From assembly GCA_963680875.1 (NCBI GenBank), contig OY804588.1, forward strand, positions 61,330,369 to 61,394,368: 64,000 nt of DNA, read 5' to 3'. The notes under the pieces are model-generated. The model saw only the letters and a program-made list of their open reading frames with translations, ran no database searches and was not told where the DNA came from. How positions within the stretch are numbered: position 1 is the first letter of the stretch; every line of letters starts with the position of its first letter. This document shows positions 42,701-52,900 of this stretch, piece by piece. The DNA comes from Bathymodiolus brooksi. Taxonomy: Eukaryota; Mollusca; Bivalvia; Mytilida; Modiolidae. A program made the position numbers and the translations under genes.

Positions 42701-45700
42701 AGAGTTAAACTTTCTTCTTTAAATCCAAGCAAAAATTGTTCTTTGTGAAATTCAATATTGTGAAAATAGCGTTTAAGACAGTCATAGAAAGCTCTCAGGA
42801 AAGGAAATATCAAAGGACAATTAAAAAATAAATGTTCAACCGTTTCGTCTTCAACATTGCAAAATGAGCACAATTTTGTGTCTTTAATATGAATTTTGAA
42901 ACGAAACTTGGTAGGAAGCATCTATGGAAGGTCCTCTATAAAGATTGCTCATTTCGTCCCAATCCGTCATAAGCATGGCTGCCACAGCCAATTCTTGTTT
43001 CTGATTGGCCAATTTCTAAAAAAGTCTCTTCTTCTGAAACCGTTTGACCAAATAAACATAAACTTGGTAGGAAGCATCTATGGAAGATCCTCTATAAAGA
43101 TGCTCATTTCGTCTCGATCCGTCACAAACATGGCCACCACAGGAGAGTCTTGTTTCTGATTGGTTGATTTCTAAAAAAATCTTCTGCACTGAAACCACTT
43201 GGACAAATGAACCAAAACTTGGTAGGAAGCATCTATGGAAGGTCCTTTATAAAGATTGCCCATTTCGTCCTGATTTTGTGAGTAAACATCGCCGCCACAG
43301 GCAATTCTTGTTTCTGATTGGTACATTTCTAAAAATCTTCTCCTCTGAAACCGCTTGGTCAAATGAATCGACACTTGGTAGGAAACATCTATGGAAGGTC
43401 CTCTATAGAGATTGCTCATTTCGTCCCGATCTGTAACAAATATGGCCACCACAGGTGATTTTTGTTTCCAATTGGTCAATTTCTGAAAAATCTTCTCCCT
43501 TGAAATCGCTTTGCCAAATGAGCCGAATCTTGATAGGAAGCCTCAATGGAAGGTCCTCTATAAAGATTGCTCATTTCATCCGGATCCATTAACAAACATG
43601 GCCGCTACAGGCAATTATTGTTTCTGATTGGTCGATTTCTAAAAAAAATCTTTGAAATCGCATGGCCAAATGAACCAAAACTTAATAGGAAGCATCAAGG
43701 GAAAGTCCTCTATAAGGATGGCTCATTTCATCCAGATCCCTTTAAAAACATGGCCACTACAGGCAATTCTTGTTTCTGATTGGTCGATTTATAAAAAATC
43801 TTTTCTGAACCGCATGGCCAAATGAAACGAAACTTGGTAGGAAGCATCTATGGAAGGTTCTGTATAAGGTTTCCTCAAAACAGAATGACAGGTGAACGAC
43901 GCAGGCTCAGCCTACTGAGCCTGTAGTTTTATAAGGCCACTATTTTTTTTGGTCCCAAAGTTGACGAGGGATATTAAAGCTGATTTTGGTACCTTTTTTG
44001 TATCTCATGAAAACTTGCAATTGGTTCAATAAATGATATTTATGAAACATTAACCTGGTTTTTATCAATGGAACTTTGCAAAAGTGACATAATTCGTTGA
44101 TAATTCTGTCATATCTTGCAGTCTTTACAATAATTGAATTTTTGCTTTCTGGACAAAAATTCATTTCGACCCTTTTAAGTGATATTTTAACGATATTAGG
44201 GATTATATGGGCGTGCAAAGTATTTTTGGATTGTTTTTACAATTATTTAAAGAAACAACCATCGTCACAAGTTGAAAAAATATATGTTAAAACGAGCTTT
44301 AATATCCCTTTAATATAGGTTTGACTGTATATTGAAAATCTTATATCTGCATTCAAATTCCCTTTTATTTATTAAATAATTCTCATACAAGTACATTGTA
44401 CAGGTATATATCAAATTTCAAATATAAATTTCTATTCTGATTTGTAGTCAAACCGTGTTAAACCGCCAAGTATGGAAGTATGGACAGAGACATAATGTTT
44501 ATAATGACCATTGGAAATAGAATGACAAATTTACCGATGGTGGTTGTTAACGGATAAAAAATTATAAATAAACAATGATAATTTATCATAACTTATAGAA
44601 ACAATCTTTCATGATACAAACATGACATACAAAAATCATCATTTGTAAATAATATCTGCATGCATCGCACTATGTAATGTCGTTTGCGTGGAGTTCCCTG
44701 ATCATCCTCAGAAATGGGGTTTTACTATAGTTGATGTTAAAATCTATTTATTCCCTTTAAGGCAGGTTCAGTTCATTGTTTAGCTCACATGGTGTAATGG
44801 TTAGCGTGCTCGCTTGAGTGTGGTAGATCATGGGTTAATGAACACACTGCATTAAGGAATAAGAGCAAAGACTGGTTGGCTCGGAATCAGAATAATGTGT
44901 CCGAGTGGAACGACATGTCTACCCGCGGGCTGTTGTTTCAGTGAGCTAGCACTATAAAAATCCAACTCAACGTGTTGGTCTAGAGCAAAGCAGACCTCAT
45001 CATCATGACATTGAAAATTAACTTGTTCTCGCTATAGCTGAAAAATTGCTGAATTGGTGTTAAACAATCACTCACTCACTCAAATAGACTCATTTGTTTG
45101 GTTTAATGCATTGGCTCAAATCTAATTTTTAATTGCCCACTTTTTTAATAGGAGTGGCCACTAGACAATTTTTCTCAAATCCCAGAATGAGCTCTGTTAG
45201 CAATATACAACATCAATTTTTAGAGACAAAAAATCATCTATCTGGTGAACAGATATCTATCGAAGACAATAAATTCTTGTTTTATTATGTGCCTAGGAAA
45301 TTATTTAATTATGTATGGGTTAAACAAAGACTCTCCATGTTTTATGCACATTTAAAACCAAGGCAAAGCTGAGGTCTTTAAATGTTCATAATAAAGACAT
45401 GGACAACTGTTGTTTGACCATGTTAGAACATAAACACTTCTCTGAGAATGTTAGAGTACGTTGAAAGTCAATAACACTTAGATTTTTACTCTTAGAAATG
45501 TCTTAAATGTGTAGTAGTTAGACCAGCATTTTGACAAAAATTCCTAAAGTTTTTTTTCAATTCCCCCTCCCTAGAGTTTAAAAAGGACAAAGAAACAATT
45601 ATATCATTACCCGTATATAAAGCATTTTATTTTCATTTAAACAAGATCTATCACTCCTCGCTCCCCCCCACAAAATTTACAAGAAAATCATAATGACATT

Positions 45701-46483
45701 AGTCAATACTTTGCTCGTATTGGGTGTGACAGCTGCCATTGTTTCGTGTTAAAAAATCTGTGTCTGTCTCAGAAGTCATCAATTGTATGTTATTCTTATA
45801 TGTAAATTTGATATATAAACTTTTAAATGCAATATCCATTTAATCTTCACAGTTTGACAGTTTGCTTAACAATTAATTTTTTTTTCAGGGTGAAACCTGT
45901 CCGTGAGGGTGAAAGACGCTCGAGGCGTAAGTTGGGGCTAGCCCCAGAGTTTAAGGCCGAGGACCTTCCAGTTCGGACAAGGCGTCCCAGGGTTCTGGTA
46001 CAAGCTCCCGAGCCTGTACCAGTGGTACAGACACCCGTGTTTGTACCAGTGGTACAGACACCCGTGTTTGTACCAGTGGTACAGACACCCGTGTTTGTAC
46101 CAGTGGTACAGACACCCGTGTTTGTACCAGTGGTACAGACACCCGTGTTTGTACCAGTGGAGGGTACCCTCCCTGAACTACCACGGGATTTGCAGAATCC
46201 CGTGGTGGTTTCCCCTGTAGTCAGACTTTTTTCATTGTCTACACCAGCTGTTAATTCAGCAGATGTAGATGATGAAACAATGGCTGCTATAGGCCAGGGG
46301 GTGGTAGCTGAAGCGCCCTGTGTTGCTTTGGAGGTGGTGGCAGCAGAGCAGGTTTTTGAGGCCATAGTCATCCCAGTTGTTCCTGTTGCCCCTGCTCCCC
46401 AGAGAGGTTGGACTCGGTGGTGTGTTAGGGCTGCTCTTGCTGTCTGCAATATGATTGTCAATGACGGGCATGTTTTCTTTTAA
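30703..46483 (+). CDS. Candidate two-exon gene for a [15 protein letters not shown] protein
   Basis: The first coding exon (30703-30764) encodes [20 protein letters not shown] and ends AAAAG|GTAAGA in phase 2. The last exon (45889-46483) follows TTTTTTTTTCAG and begins with the single base that completes AG|G (Arg). The join gives 218 residues with a basic segment (EGERRSRRK), five VVQTPVFVP repeats and a C-terminal part ending NDGHVFF. A TATA box and CCAAT motifs precede exon 1, and AATAAA at 47437 follows. Linking the two exons over 15 kb is inference from phase, strand and promoter/polyadenylation position; other exons could lie between. No family is recognised. Confidence 0.45.
31152..31363 (-). 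mobile_element. tRNA-derived SINE (GAAATATTGTTGAAAGTGG family)
   Basis: TGGTGTTTAATGCCACTTTC to CCCGGCCACGACAGCCCCT, minus orientation. Confidence 0.75.
32411..32650 (-). mobile_element. tRNA-derived SINE (GAAATATTGTTGAAAGTGG family)
   Basis: GTGTTTAACGCTACTTTCAA to TAGTTGTAAATCCAACTACC, with a well-kept B-box region (GGGATTCGAACTC). Confidence 0.75.
32660..34740. other. No gene recognised
   Basis: AT-rich intron/intergenic sequence with C-runs at 33296 and 33730. No supported feature. Confidence 0.35.
34741..35130 (+). repeat. Two units of the ~165-bp CTGCAGATGTGCATG repeat
   Basis: Begins at a hairpin (ACCCCCC run then GGGGGGTATATAGG). Two units carry CACTACCTGCAGATGTGCAT-type words. Same family as 55630-56790. 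Confidence 0.7.
35431..35640 (+). mobile_element. 3' fragment of a Penelope-like element
   Basis: GGAGCAGGAACTGCATACCC, TGAGTTCACCCCCGGTTTT and TTGGCCATTGTGTTGTC match the 3' non-coding part after the Penelope-like reverse transcriptase at 62815-63000. Confidence 0.65.
37022..38083. mobile_element. 1.06-kb TA-flanked TIR element with CGTTCGTTT arrays
   Basis: The ends CAGACCCTGGATCG and CAATCCAGGATCTG are near-inverse, with TA on both sides. The adjoining sequence (..ACATA | GTACATAGAAATT..) matches an uninterrupted sibling at about 38400. Arrays of CGTTCGTTT words lie near both ends (37076-37160 and 37970-38056). No coding frame. Confidence 0.65.
38570..39690 (-). mobile_element. Pearl/Helitron-like element with ~300-bp tandem units
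   Basis: Three and a half units (from about 38610, 38940, 39235 and 39535). Each carries TTTAAATCTTCTC, AACCAAATTAAACCAAA, TTCAAGATGGCTG and TTTTAACTGCAGCTACATG. It opens with CCAACACTTGGCATCCGTCA and closes with the hairpin GAGGCTC-type end (GGCTCTTGGGAGCCTC, 39662-39677). Confidence 0.6.
40093..40345 (+). mobile_element. tRNA-derived SINE, relative of the copy at 21242
   Basis: GTTGGTTTATCGAACAACTC to GAAATATTGCTGAAAGTGGC, with the core GCTTGCCCATGGTCGGTGGT. Confidence 0.75.
40578..41019. mobile_element. Pack-MULE-like element with RecQ helicase fragment
   Basis: The terminal repeats of about 75-85 bp begin CAGTCTGATTAAAATCATAC and include GACTCAATTT..ATATCGTCGG and GTCATCTTCTCGTGACCT in inverse at the other end. 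TAGTTGAAGC flanks both sides (40568-40577 and 41020-41029), a 10-bp duplication in the MULE range (8-10 bp). The non-terminal interior is largely a gene fragment (40729-40920). Confidence 0.75.
40729..40920 (+). pseudogene. RecQ-like helicase N-terminal fragment
   Basis: ATG at 40729 gives [20 protein letters not shown] then KAEQK. After a one-base shift in an A-run the other frame continues [20 protein letters not shown] then GKP, the motif 0/motif I region of RecQ-family helicases, where the Walker A is usually PTGYGKS. Two key residues are changed (G to E, S to P) and everything after motif I is absent. It is a dead capture, not an enzyme. Confidence 0.65.
41078..41150 (+). repeat. Solo end of a pearl/Helitron-like element
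   Basis: CTCAACTGGCCAAAGGGCAT and TTGCCATCACTTGG..TCCG match the terminal segment of the element at 42028. Confidence 0.6.
41151..41221. repeat. Perfect 32-bp-arm hairpin at the duplication junction
   Basis: The arm starting TTCTTGAATAATTTCATC (41151-41182) is exactly complementary to 41190-41221, with the 7-base loop AAATATG. Unit A has only one diverged arm at its equivalent place. Confidence 0.9.
41332..41840. mobile_element. ~510-bp TIR insertion in unit B
   Basis: Absent from unit A, where TTTACTTTCTTAAAT runs straight into CAAACGTTG. The ends ACAATGTCTACGATT and AATCGTAGAAACTGT are imperfect inverses. Confidence 0.6.
42160..42896 (-). mobile_element. 5'-truncated non-LTR retrotransposon with 13-bp TSD
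   Basis: TGAAACGAAACTT is present at 42147-42159 and again at 42897-42909. The element between has an oligo-dA tail (T-run on the plus strand from 42158) and minus-strand orientation. Textbook target-primed reverse transcription product of about 740 bp. Confidence 0.88.
42505..42896 (-). pseudogene. C-terminal end of a LINE reverse transcriptase ORF2 (zf-RVT)
   Basis: The frame carries [19 protein letters not shown], the C-X2-C...E-X2-HLFF-X-C zinc knuckle typical of the C-terminus of L1-clade/Tx1-type ORF2 proteins, and ends KHVFPDF. The reverse transcriptase domain itself is missing by 5' truncation. The ATG upstream belongs to the host tandem repeat. Confidence 0.8.
43967..44312. mobile_element. 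~345-bp TIR element in unit B
   Basis: AGGGATATTAAAGC near 43968 is inverse to GCTTTAATATCCCT ending about 44310. Absent from the same site in unit A (40433-40450). Confidence 0.65.
44783..45085 (+). mobile_element. tRNA-derived SINE, second family
   Basis: Head ATGGTGTAATGGTTAGCGTG (A-box-like), then GGCTCGGAATCAGAATAATG, GCTGTTGTTTCAGTGAGC, AGCTGAAAAATTGCTGAATT and an ACTC microsatellite tail. Confidence 0.8.
45090..45880. other. No gene recognised
   Basis: AT-rich intron-like sequence before the 45.9-kb exon. A 79-codon frame at 45133-45372 has no recognisable features. Confidence 0.3.
45889..46483 (+). CDS. Candidate last coding exon with 9-residue repeats
   Basis: The longest open frame in the window outside retroelements. 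It is markedly more GC-rich than its surroundings and preceded by a textbook polypyrimidine acceptor. The repeat also keeps two other frames open on the minus strand, so length alone is weak evidence. The GC content, acceptor and non-repeat C-terminus favour a real exon. Confidence 0.5.
46016..46160 (+). repeat. 27-bp coding minisatellite, five copies
   Basis: Five identical 27-bp units (each begins GTACCAGTGGTACAG) plus a 10-bp partial, encoding VVQTPVFVP. Perfect identity implies recent expansion or homogenisation. Confidence 0.95.
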
Positions 46484-46802
46484 GGGGCAAAATTTCTAAA
46501 TTCAAAAAGGGGTTGCAATTTTGAAATCATTTTGGAAAGATCATGGTTCAGTCTGTTGTAGCAAAGATTTGGAATTTCTAATGTTTTTGTAATGAAGGTT
46601 AAAAAACCGAAAAAGGGGAGATAATTTATTTTTAAAAAATTGCTTCACAGAACTGATTTGATCCGATATTTATTTAAATTGTCAAAATTTTGTTTTATTT
46701 GTCTAAAAATCATATTGTCTGTTGGTGGTTAAAGTTGTGTTAAACTTCTGATCATGGTACATTAGGTCAAATGTCACACTGAGGAATTCCATTAGGTCAA
46801 TT

Positions 46803-46920
46803 GGGTTTTGGTATGTAATGCCACTTTCAACAATATATCAATTATGGCAGTCAGTTATATTGGTGGAGGAAACCGATGTGTCCGCAGAAAACTACAGACA
46901 CTTTATCACATAAAGCCATT
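46803..46920 (-). mobile_element. tRNA-derived SINE, 3' part
   Basis: GTATGTAATGCCACTTTCAA to CACTTTATCACATAA; truncated in the core. Confidence 0.6.
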
Positions 46921-47085
46921 ATGTCGGTTGTCCTAATATTGAGCACAGATAGGTCAATGTAGAACACCATTAGGTAAGGTGTCAATTTATGTCCCTTCCC
47001 AACCCAACCCAACCCAACTCCAGTTTCCAAGACCTTTTAGTGTGTATTAATCTGCCCCTCCTTCTTCCAATCCAAGTTTCTAAGA

Positions 47086-47205
47086 CTCTTTGTTAAAGTT
47101 GTGTTAAAGCCCCCTCCCCACTTGTCTGTTCTTGGTTAAAGTTGTGTTAAAGCCCCCTCCCCACTTGTCTGTTCTTGGTTAAAGTTGTGTTTAAGCATCT
47201 GATCA
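47086..47205 (+). repeat. Short tandem repeat, ~58-bp unit
   Basis: TTAAAGTTGTGTTAAAGCCC and CTCCCCACTTGTCTGTTCTTGG occur in tandem, just over two copies. Confidence 0.8.
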
Positions 47206-47436
47206 TGGTGTCCCAGTGTCTAAGGTCTTCTACTCTATTTGTAAATAGGTCTATGTATATATGTATAGTGTAAATATATTTTTGTATATAGTGTGTGTAA
47301 ATATGTAAATATGTTTTTAATCATTAATATTATGTATTTAGTATGTGATATTGTTACATTTCTGTAAGCATCATTAAGATATTGCAAACCTTCATTTGGA
47401 AAAGTGAATGACGTCAAAGTTTAAAATAATTTTTTT

Positions 47437-47442
47437 AATAAA
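47437..47442 (+). terminator. Polyadenylation signal AATAAA
   Basis: AATAAA about 950 bp after the stop at 46483, at the end of a stretch with no other gene. Confidence 0.4.
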
Positions 47443-47459
47443 AGCTATTATTCCTAGAC

Positions 47460-48980
47460 TTTTGGTTAGTTCTAAGTGTAAAAAATGATTTTTCTTTCTT
47501 CGTGTTCATTAGATTCCACATCCCATCTCACGAAAATACTGATTTTCCGAGAATCTTTATAGATAATTAATACCCATACTGCCCCAGTATGAAATAGCTC
47601 AAAACAGATCGGTGTCAGTGTGAAGCCAATCAATAACATCTTCTTAAGATCTGGACAGCAGAACTCGTACCCAAAAAATCAGCATTTTGAATTAGAATTA
47701 GATTTATCATAGAATTATATATGTTCATTTATGTACTTCAATATAAATAAATTTTGATAATTAAATAAGGTTTATGAGTGAATGTTGCATGCTAGAAACG
47801 GGGGTATGCAAGGATGAATGATAGATAAAAACTTTTTCCCCGTTAGGTTTCACATCTAACATAGGTAGCATGCAAGAAATGGGTGTATGAATGAATTGAA
47901 TGATAGATAAATAACTTTTTCCCAACTAGGTTTCACATTTAATAAAGACACAATAGTGCCAAAAATACAATACTTTTTTATACTGTCAGTAATTAAATGG
48001 ATTAAGGATTTTGAAGTACTAATGGAATGGATCTCAAATGTGTTAGTTCTTGAGAGACTAGTTCTAATTGAAAATGCATGATCAAGGAGAATAAAAAGGA
48101 TGAAAGACTTAAAACGGCACAAACCATGGTAATAAAGTATATGTAGGAGTTCTTTTTTTTTTTGTCAACTGAACAGTATGTGTTGTTTGATATTTTTCAG
48201 TATATCTATCAAGGACATGTTTGGTATCATTGTGGTTTACATATCCTTAGAGTTTGCTGTTTATATACAATGATAAACAACTCACACCTCAACATGCATG
48301 TGAGACGAACTCTTCCCTAAATTTGAAACTTGTGTGCTGTAAATTTCAACTATATAAATGTATATGGTTTAAAATGTTATCAGTTATATCATGTACTACC
48401 TGTATGCAGGCTATTTCCCATCAAAAATGTGTACTCTAGCATTTTTTCCCCAACTACAACATGATCTCCTGTAAAGATACATGTATGGCAAGTGTTGGTT
48501 TGTGATGTTATAGTAAGATGCAAAAACAGAGATGCTTTTATAAAAAAAAAACAAAAAAAAAACAAAAAAACAAAAAAAATTGCATGAAAAAAAACAAAAA
48601 AAATTGCATGTATTAATCAGCTTTTGTTTTTCAGGTATACTAATCTATTTTTGTTTTTTCAGAAGTAAGAGTGGCCTACAGCAATACTTTTGGCAAATTG
48701 TAAAAATAATATTTTTGTTTGTTTTGGATCTTTTGTAAATTTAATATAATTTTGAAAAAAATCTCATTTCTGGTGACTTTTTTTTTGCTAAAGTAATAGT
48801 TTTTTCATGAAGATTTGGTATTAATGGTAATTCTAAAATAATTTAACAATTTAGTATTTATAAAGAAAAAAAAGTGTTTTAATGCACCCATGTAGACACC
48901 ACAGTCAATTGAAGATGGCATCAAAGCCGCTGAAAGTACAGTCAATACTTTTGGTAGGTTTTAAATTTAAGGGGTTTTAA
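47460..48980. other. No gene recognised; short direct repeat and poly-A stretch
   Basis: Two related ~95-bp segments (AACTTTTTCCC..TAGGTTTCACAT at about 47830 and 47912) and an A5-9C-rich stretch at 48540-48608. Nothing else supported. Confidence 0.35.
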
Positions 48981-48984
48981 TAGG

Positions 48985-49935
48985 GACAAGAAGAGTTTGA
49001 AGATACCAAAGTGGTAATCAGAATCCGTAAATCGAAGAAGGACAGACAATACAATGGGAAAAAAACAAACCAAAACAATGATCTGCAAAATACTACACAG
49101 AAAACTAACGATCAAGCACCATAAACCCTACAAAGACTGGGGTTGAGCTCAGATGCTCTTGAAGGGTAAGAAGAGTTTGAAGATACCAAAGGGGTTATCA
49201 GAATCTGTAAATCGAAGGACAGACAATACAATGGACCAAAAAAAAATGATCTACAAAACACTACACAGAAAACTAACGATCAATCACCATGAACCCCACA
49301 AAAACTGGGGTTGAGCTCAGATGTTCTTAAGGGTAAGAAGAGTTTGTAGATACCAAAGTGGTAATCAGAATTCGTAAATCGAAGGACAGACAATACAATC
49401 TACAAAAAAAACCCAATAGCAATGATCTACAAAACACTACACAGAAAACTAACGATCAAGCACCATAAACCCTACAAAGACTGGGGTTGAGCTCAGATGT
49501 TCTTGAAGGGTAAGAAGAGTTTGAAGATACCAAGAGGGTTATCAGAATTCGTAAATCGTCGAAGGACAGACAATACAATCGACAAAAAAAACCCAATAGC
49601 AATGATCTACAAAACACTACACAGAAAACTAACGATAAAGCACCATGAACCCCACAAAAAACGGGTTGAGCTCAGATGCTCTGTAAAGGTAAGAAGAGTT
49701 TGAAGATACCAAAGGGGTAATCAGAATCTGTAAATCAAAGGACAGACAATACAATGGGGAAAAAAAACCCAAAAACAATGATCTACAAAACACTACACAG
49801 AAAACTAACGATCAAGCACCATGAACCCCACAAAAACTGGGGTTGAGCTCAGATGCTCTGGAAGGGTAAGAAGAGTTTGAAGATACCAAAGAGGTTATCA
49901 GAAAATTTAAATCGAAGGACAGACAATACATTCAT
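48985..49935 (+). repeat. ~176-bp satellite array, about 5.5 units
   Basis: Units start with AAGAGTTTGAAGATACCAAA at 48991, 49171, 49338, 49515, 49694 and 49871. Each holds ACTACACAGAAAACTAACGA and GGGGTTGAGCTCAGATG. A lone relative lies in the 10-Cys gene intron (21605). Confidence 0.92.
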
Positions 49936-49971
49936 TTAATTTCCTTAAAAACTGCTTGTAAGATTTACTGT

Positions 49972-52900
49972 CAGAATTTTAATAAAATTGTAAATATAAT
50001 CCCCTAAAAAAAGGGGGATTGAATAAGAAACGTCACATTTCTATGCTTGAGGTTAAATTTTCTTTTTCTTTGGTAGAAGTGGTACGTTTCTTTGTAATTT
50101 ATGGTCTTGCTAGAAACAAAACAGGCTCTGTAAAGGATGGGATGACAGAATTGTACAAAAACGACAAGCAAAAATCATGCATACAATTAAATAAAATTAA
50201 AGAAAACCAAAATGTAAGCAGAACCTGTTATTTTAAAATTTTGGAGGGAATTTAATAAACAAAAAGTAAAATTCTAGCCAGACCATCAATCAGCTATTTT
50301 TTGTACTTTTGTATTAGTTATGTCATGTCAGTCTACTTGGTTTAAAACTCTTTAAAGTTTTATACTTTCCAAAATTCCAAGTCTTATCTTTCTTTTCTAA
50401 TTTAATTTACGTGTTTTACATTTACCTAAAAAAATATTGTCAAAAATTACTGAGTTTCTAAAAAATTTAATTGTATTTGGTAAACATTTTTTTAGTTTTA
50501 AACCAAGTAAGTAATGAATCCTTTATTTTTTGTTGCTGTGATAAAATGTGTATTAAAAAGGATAACATCCTTCATTCCTCCTGTGTAGTTACGAATTATC
50601 AAGAGTTATTGCCCTTTAAATTTTGTTTATTAAATTGTATAAATATGAATTTCGTACTATTAAAGGAACATGGAAGCAAGGTTCATCATATTTTGTGGTA
50701 AAACCTATAAAATATGGATTGGTCCTGACTTTTTTAGTCCTCTAATAGTCCAATTATTCCAATAATTATCATAGGTGCAGAACACTTTCTAATTGTTGTC
50801 ATAGTATTTACATGCATTCAAACAGTGGAGATTCTGATGTTTTATCTTTAACATCAAATTTATTGGAATCATTTTCAAAAATATTTCCTAATTTATTTTT
50901 AATTATTTTCAAAATAATTTCATTTTAAAAATTTCAGTAAACTTTAATCTTGATTATTTTTTTTTTAATATTTTAAAAATAAATTATAAGCTGATACATT
51001 TTAGAGAGATAAGTAATAATTGTTTGTCAAATTTATTTATTGTCTTGCTGATTTTGTTGTAAACCTCAGCTAACCAGGCACTGCATAACCCCCATCCAAC
51101 AAAGCATTACATTTCCCTATTTAACCATGCATTGCATCCCCCCTGCACTTTAATAGTCGGCTTTCAATAAATATTTATATTTTGAAGCCACCTATTAACA
51201 TGAACAAAATGAGCAAGCTGATTGGCATAATAATTGAAATATATTGTTTGAATCTTTCAAAATGTATCACTTTAGTCCATCTTTGAACACATAAAAATAG
51301 AAGTCCTACGTTTGGTGATTTTTAGTTAAATGATTTAATAATTCTCTAAATTTCCAAAATTAAGATAAGTGCAATTATATGCATTAATTCATTACTAATG
51401 TAAATATTTTCTTTCTTTTAAAACAAATTATTTTCTGGTTTTTTTTGTAATCTATTTTGGTATTTTTTAGTTTTGTTGTTTTATTTTTTTATCTTGTAAT
51501 ATTGTATAGTTTTATAATTATGTATATTAATTATGCTATGCGAGATATAAAGACTTCAAAATTTTAATAGAATTGTAAATATAATCCTCTAAAAAAAAAG
51601 GGGGATTGAATAAGAAACGTCACATTTCTATGCTTAAAGTTAATTTTTTTATTTTTTTTGGTAGAAATGGTGCGTTTCTTTGTAATTTATGATCTTGCTA
51701 GAAACAAAACAGGCTCTGTAAAGGATGGGATAATATAATTGTACAAAACTGACAACAACAAAAAACACACATACAATTAAATAAAATTAAAGAAAACCAA
51801 AATGTAAGCAGAACCTGTTATTTTAAAATTTTGGAGGGAATTTAATAAACAAAAAGTAAAATTCTAGCCAGACCATCAATCATCTATTTTTGTACTTTTG
51901 TATTAGTTATGTCATGTCAGTCTACTTGGTATAAAACTCTTTAAAAGTTTTATACTTTCCAAAATTCCAAGTCTTGTCTTTCTTTTCTAATTTAATTTAC
52001 GTGTTTTACATTTACCTAAAAAAATATTGTCAAAAATTACTGAGTTTCTAAAAAATTTAATTGTATTTGGTAAACATTTTTTTAGTTTTAAACCAAGTAA
52101 GTAATGAATCCTTTATTTTTTGTTGCTGTGATAAAATGTGTATTAAAAAGGATAACATCCTTCATTCCTCCTGTGTAGTTATGAATTATCAAGAGTTATT
52201 GCCCTTTAATTTTTTTTTATTAAATTGTATAAATATGAATTTCGTACTATTAAAGGAACATGGAAGCAAGGTTCATCATATTTTGTGGTAAAACCTATAA
52301 AATATGGATTGGTCCTGACTTTTTTAGTCCTCTAATAGTCCAATTATTCCAATAATTATCATAGGTGCAGAACACTTTCTAATTGTCATAGTACTTGCAT
52401 GCATTCAAACAGTGGAGATTCTGATGTTTTATCTTTAACATTTAATTTATTGGAATCATTTTCAAAAATATTTCCTAATTTATTTTTAATTATTTTCAAA
52501 ATAATTCCATTTTAAAAATTTCAGTAAACTTTAATCTTGATTTGTTTTTTTTATATTTTCAAAATAAATTATAAGCTGATAATTTAAATATATTGTTTTA
52601 ATCTTTCAAAATGTATCACTTTGAACACTTAAAAAATAGAAGTCCTACTTTTGGTGATTTTTAGTTAAAAGATTTAATAATTCTCTAAATTTCCAAAATT
52701 AAGATAAGTGCAATTATATGCATTAATTCATTACTAATGTAAATATTTTCTTTCTTTTAAAAAAAATTATTTTCTGTTTTTTTTTGTAATCTATTTTGGT
52801 ATTTTTTAGTTTCGTTGTTTTATTTTTTTATCTTGTAATATTGTATAGTTTTATAATTATGTATATTAATTATGCTATGCGAGATATAAAGACTTCAAAA

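Larger units (their letters stand above)
42028..43932 (-). mobile_element. Pearl/Helitron-like element with ~150-bp tandem core
   Basis: Inverse of the element at 14.7-15.3 kb. It opens AGCTCAACTTGCC..GGCAATGTGAGCT, CACTTGGCGTCCG, and holds about seven core units (GGAAGCATCTATGGAAGG, TTTCTGATTGG). It closes with the hairpin GGCTCAGCCTACTGAGCC. The open frames of 60-100 codons across it on both strands are repeat artefacts. The first unit is split by a LINE (42160-42896). Confidence 0.7.
41909..44327. mobile_element. TA-flanked MITE with CAGTCAAACCTG ends, copy B (interrupted)
   Basis: Duplicate of copy A with the same left flank. Interrupted by the pearl-like element between GGTCACTTGTC and TATAAGGCCACTA, and by the TIR element at 43967. 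Confidence 0.7.
41150..44785. repeat. Segmental duplication, unit B
   Basis: Same framework as unit A in direct orientation, with different insertions: a TIR element (41332-41840), a pearl-like element (42028-43932) carrying a LINE, and a TIR element (43967-44312). It starts at a perfect hairpin (41151-41221). Confidence 0.75.

Noticed and set aside
44783..44850. tRNA gene in the SINE head
   Set aside because: A- and B-box-like words are present, but there is no acceptor-stem pairing and the sequence continues into a SINE body.
45847..46461. 204-codon minus-strand frame opposite the repeat exon
   Set aside because: A 27-bp repeat (a multiple of three) keeps several frames open. The plus frame has a proper acceptor and a non-repetitive end; the minus frame has neither.
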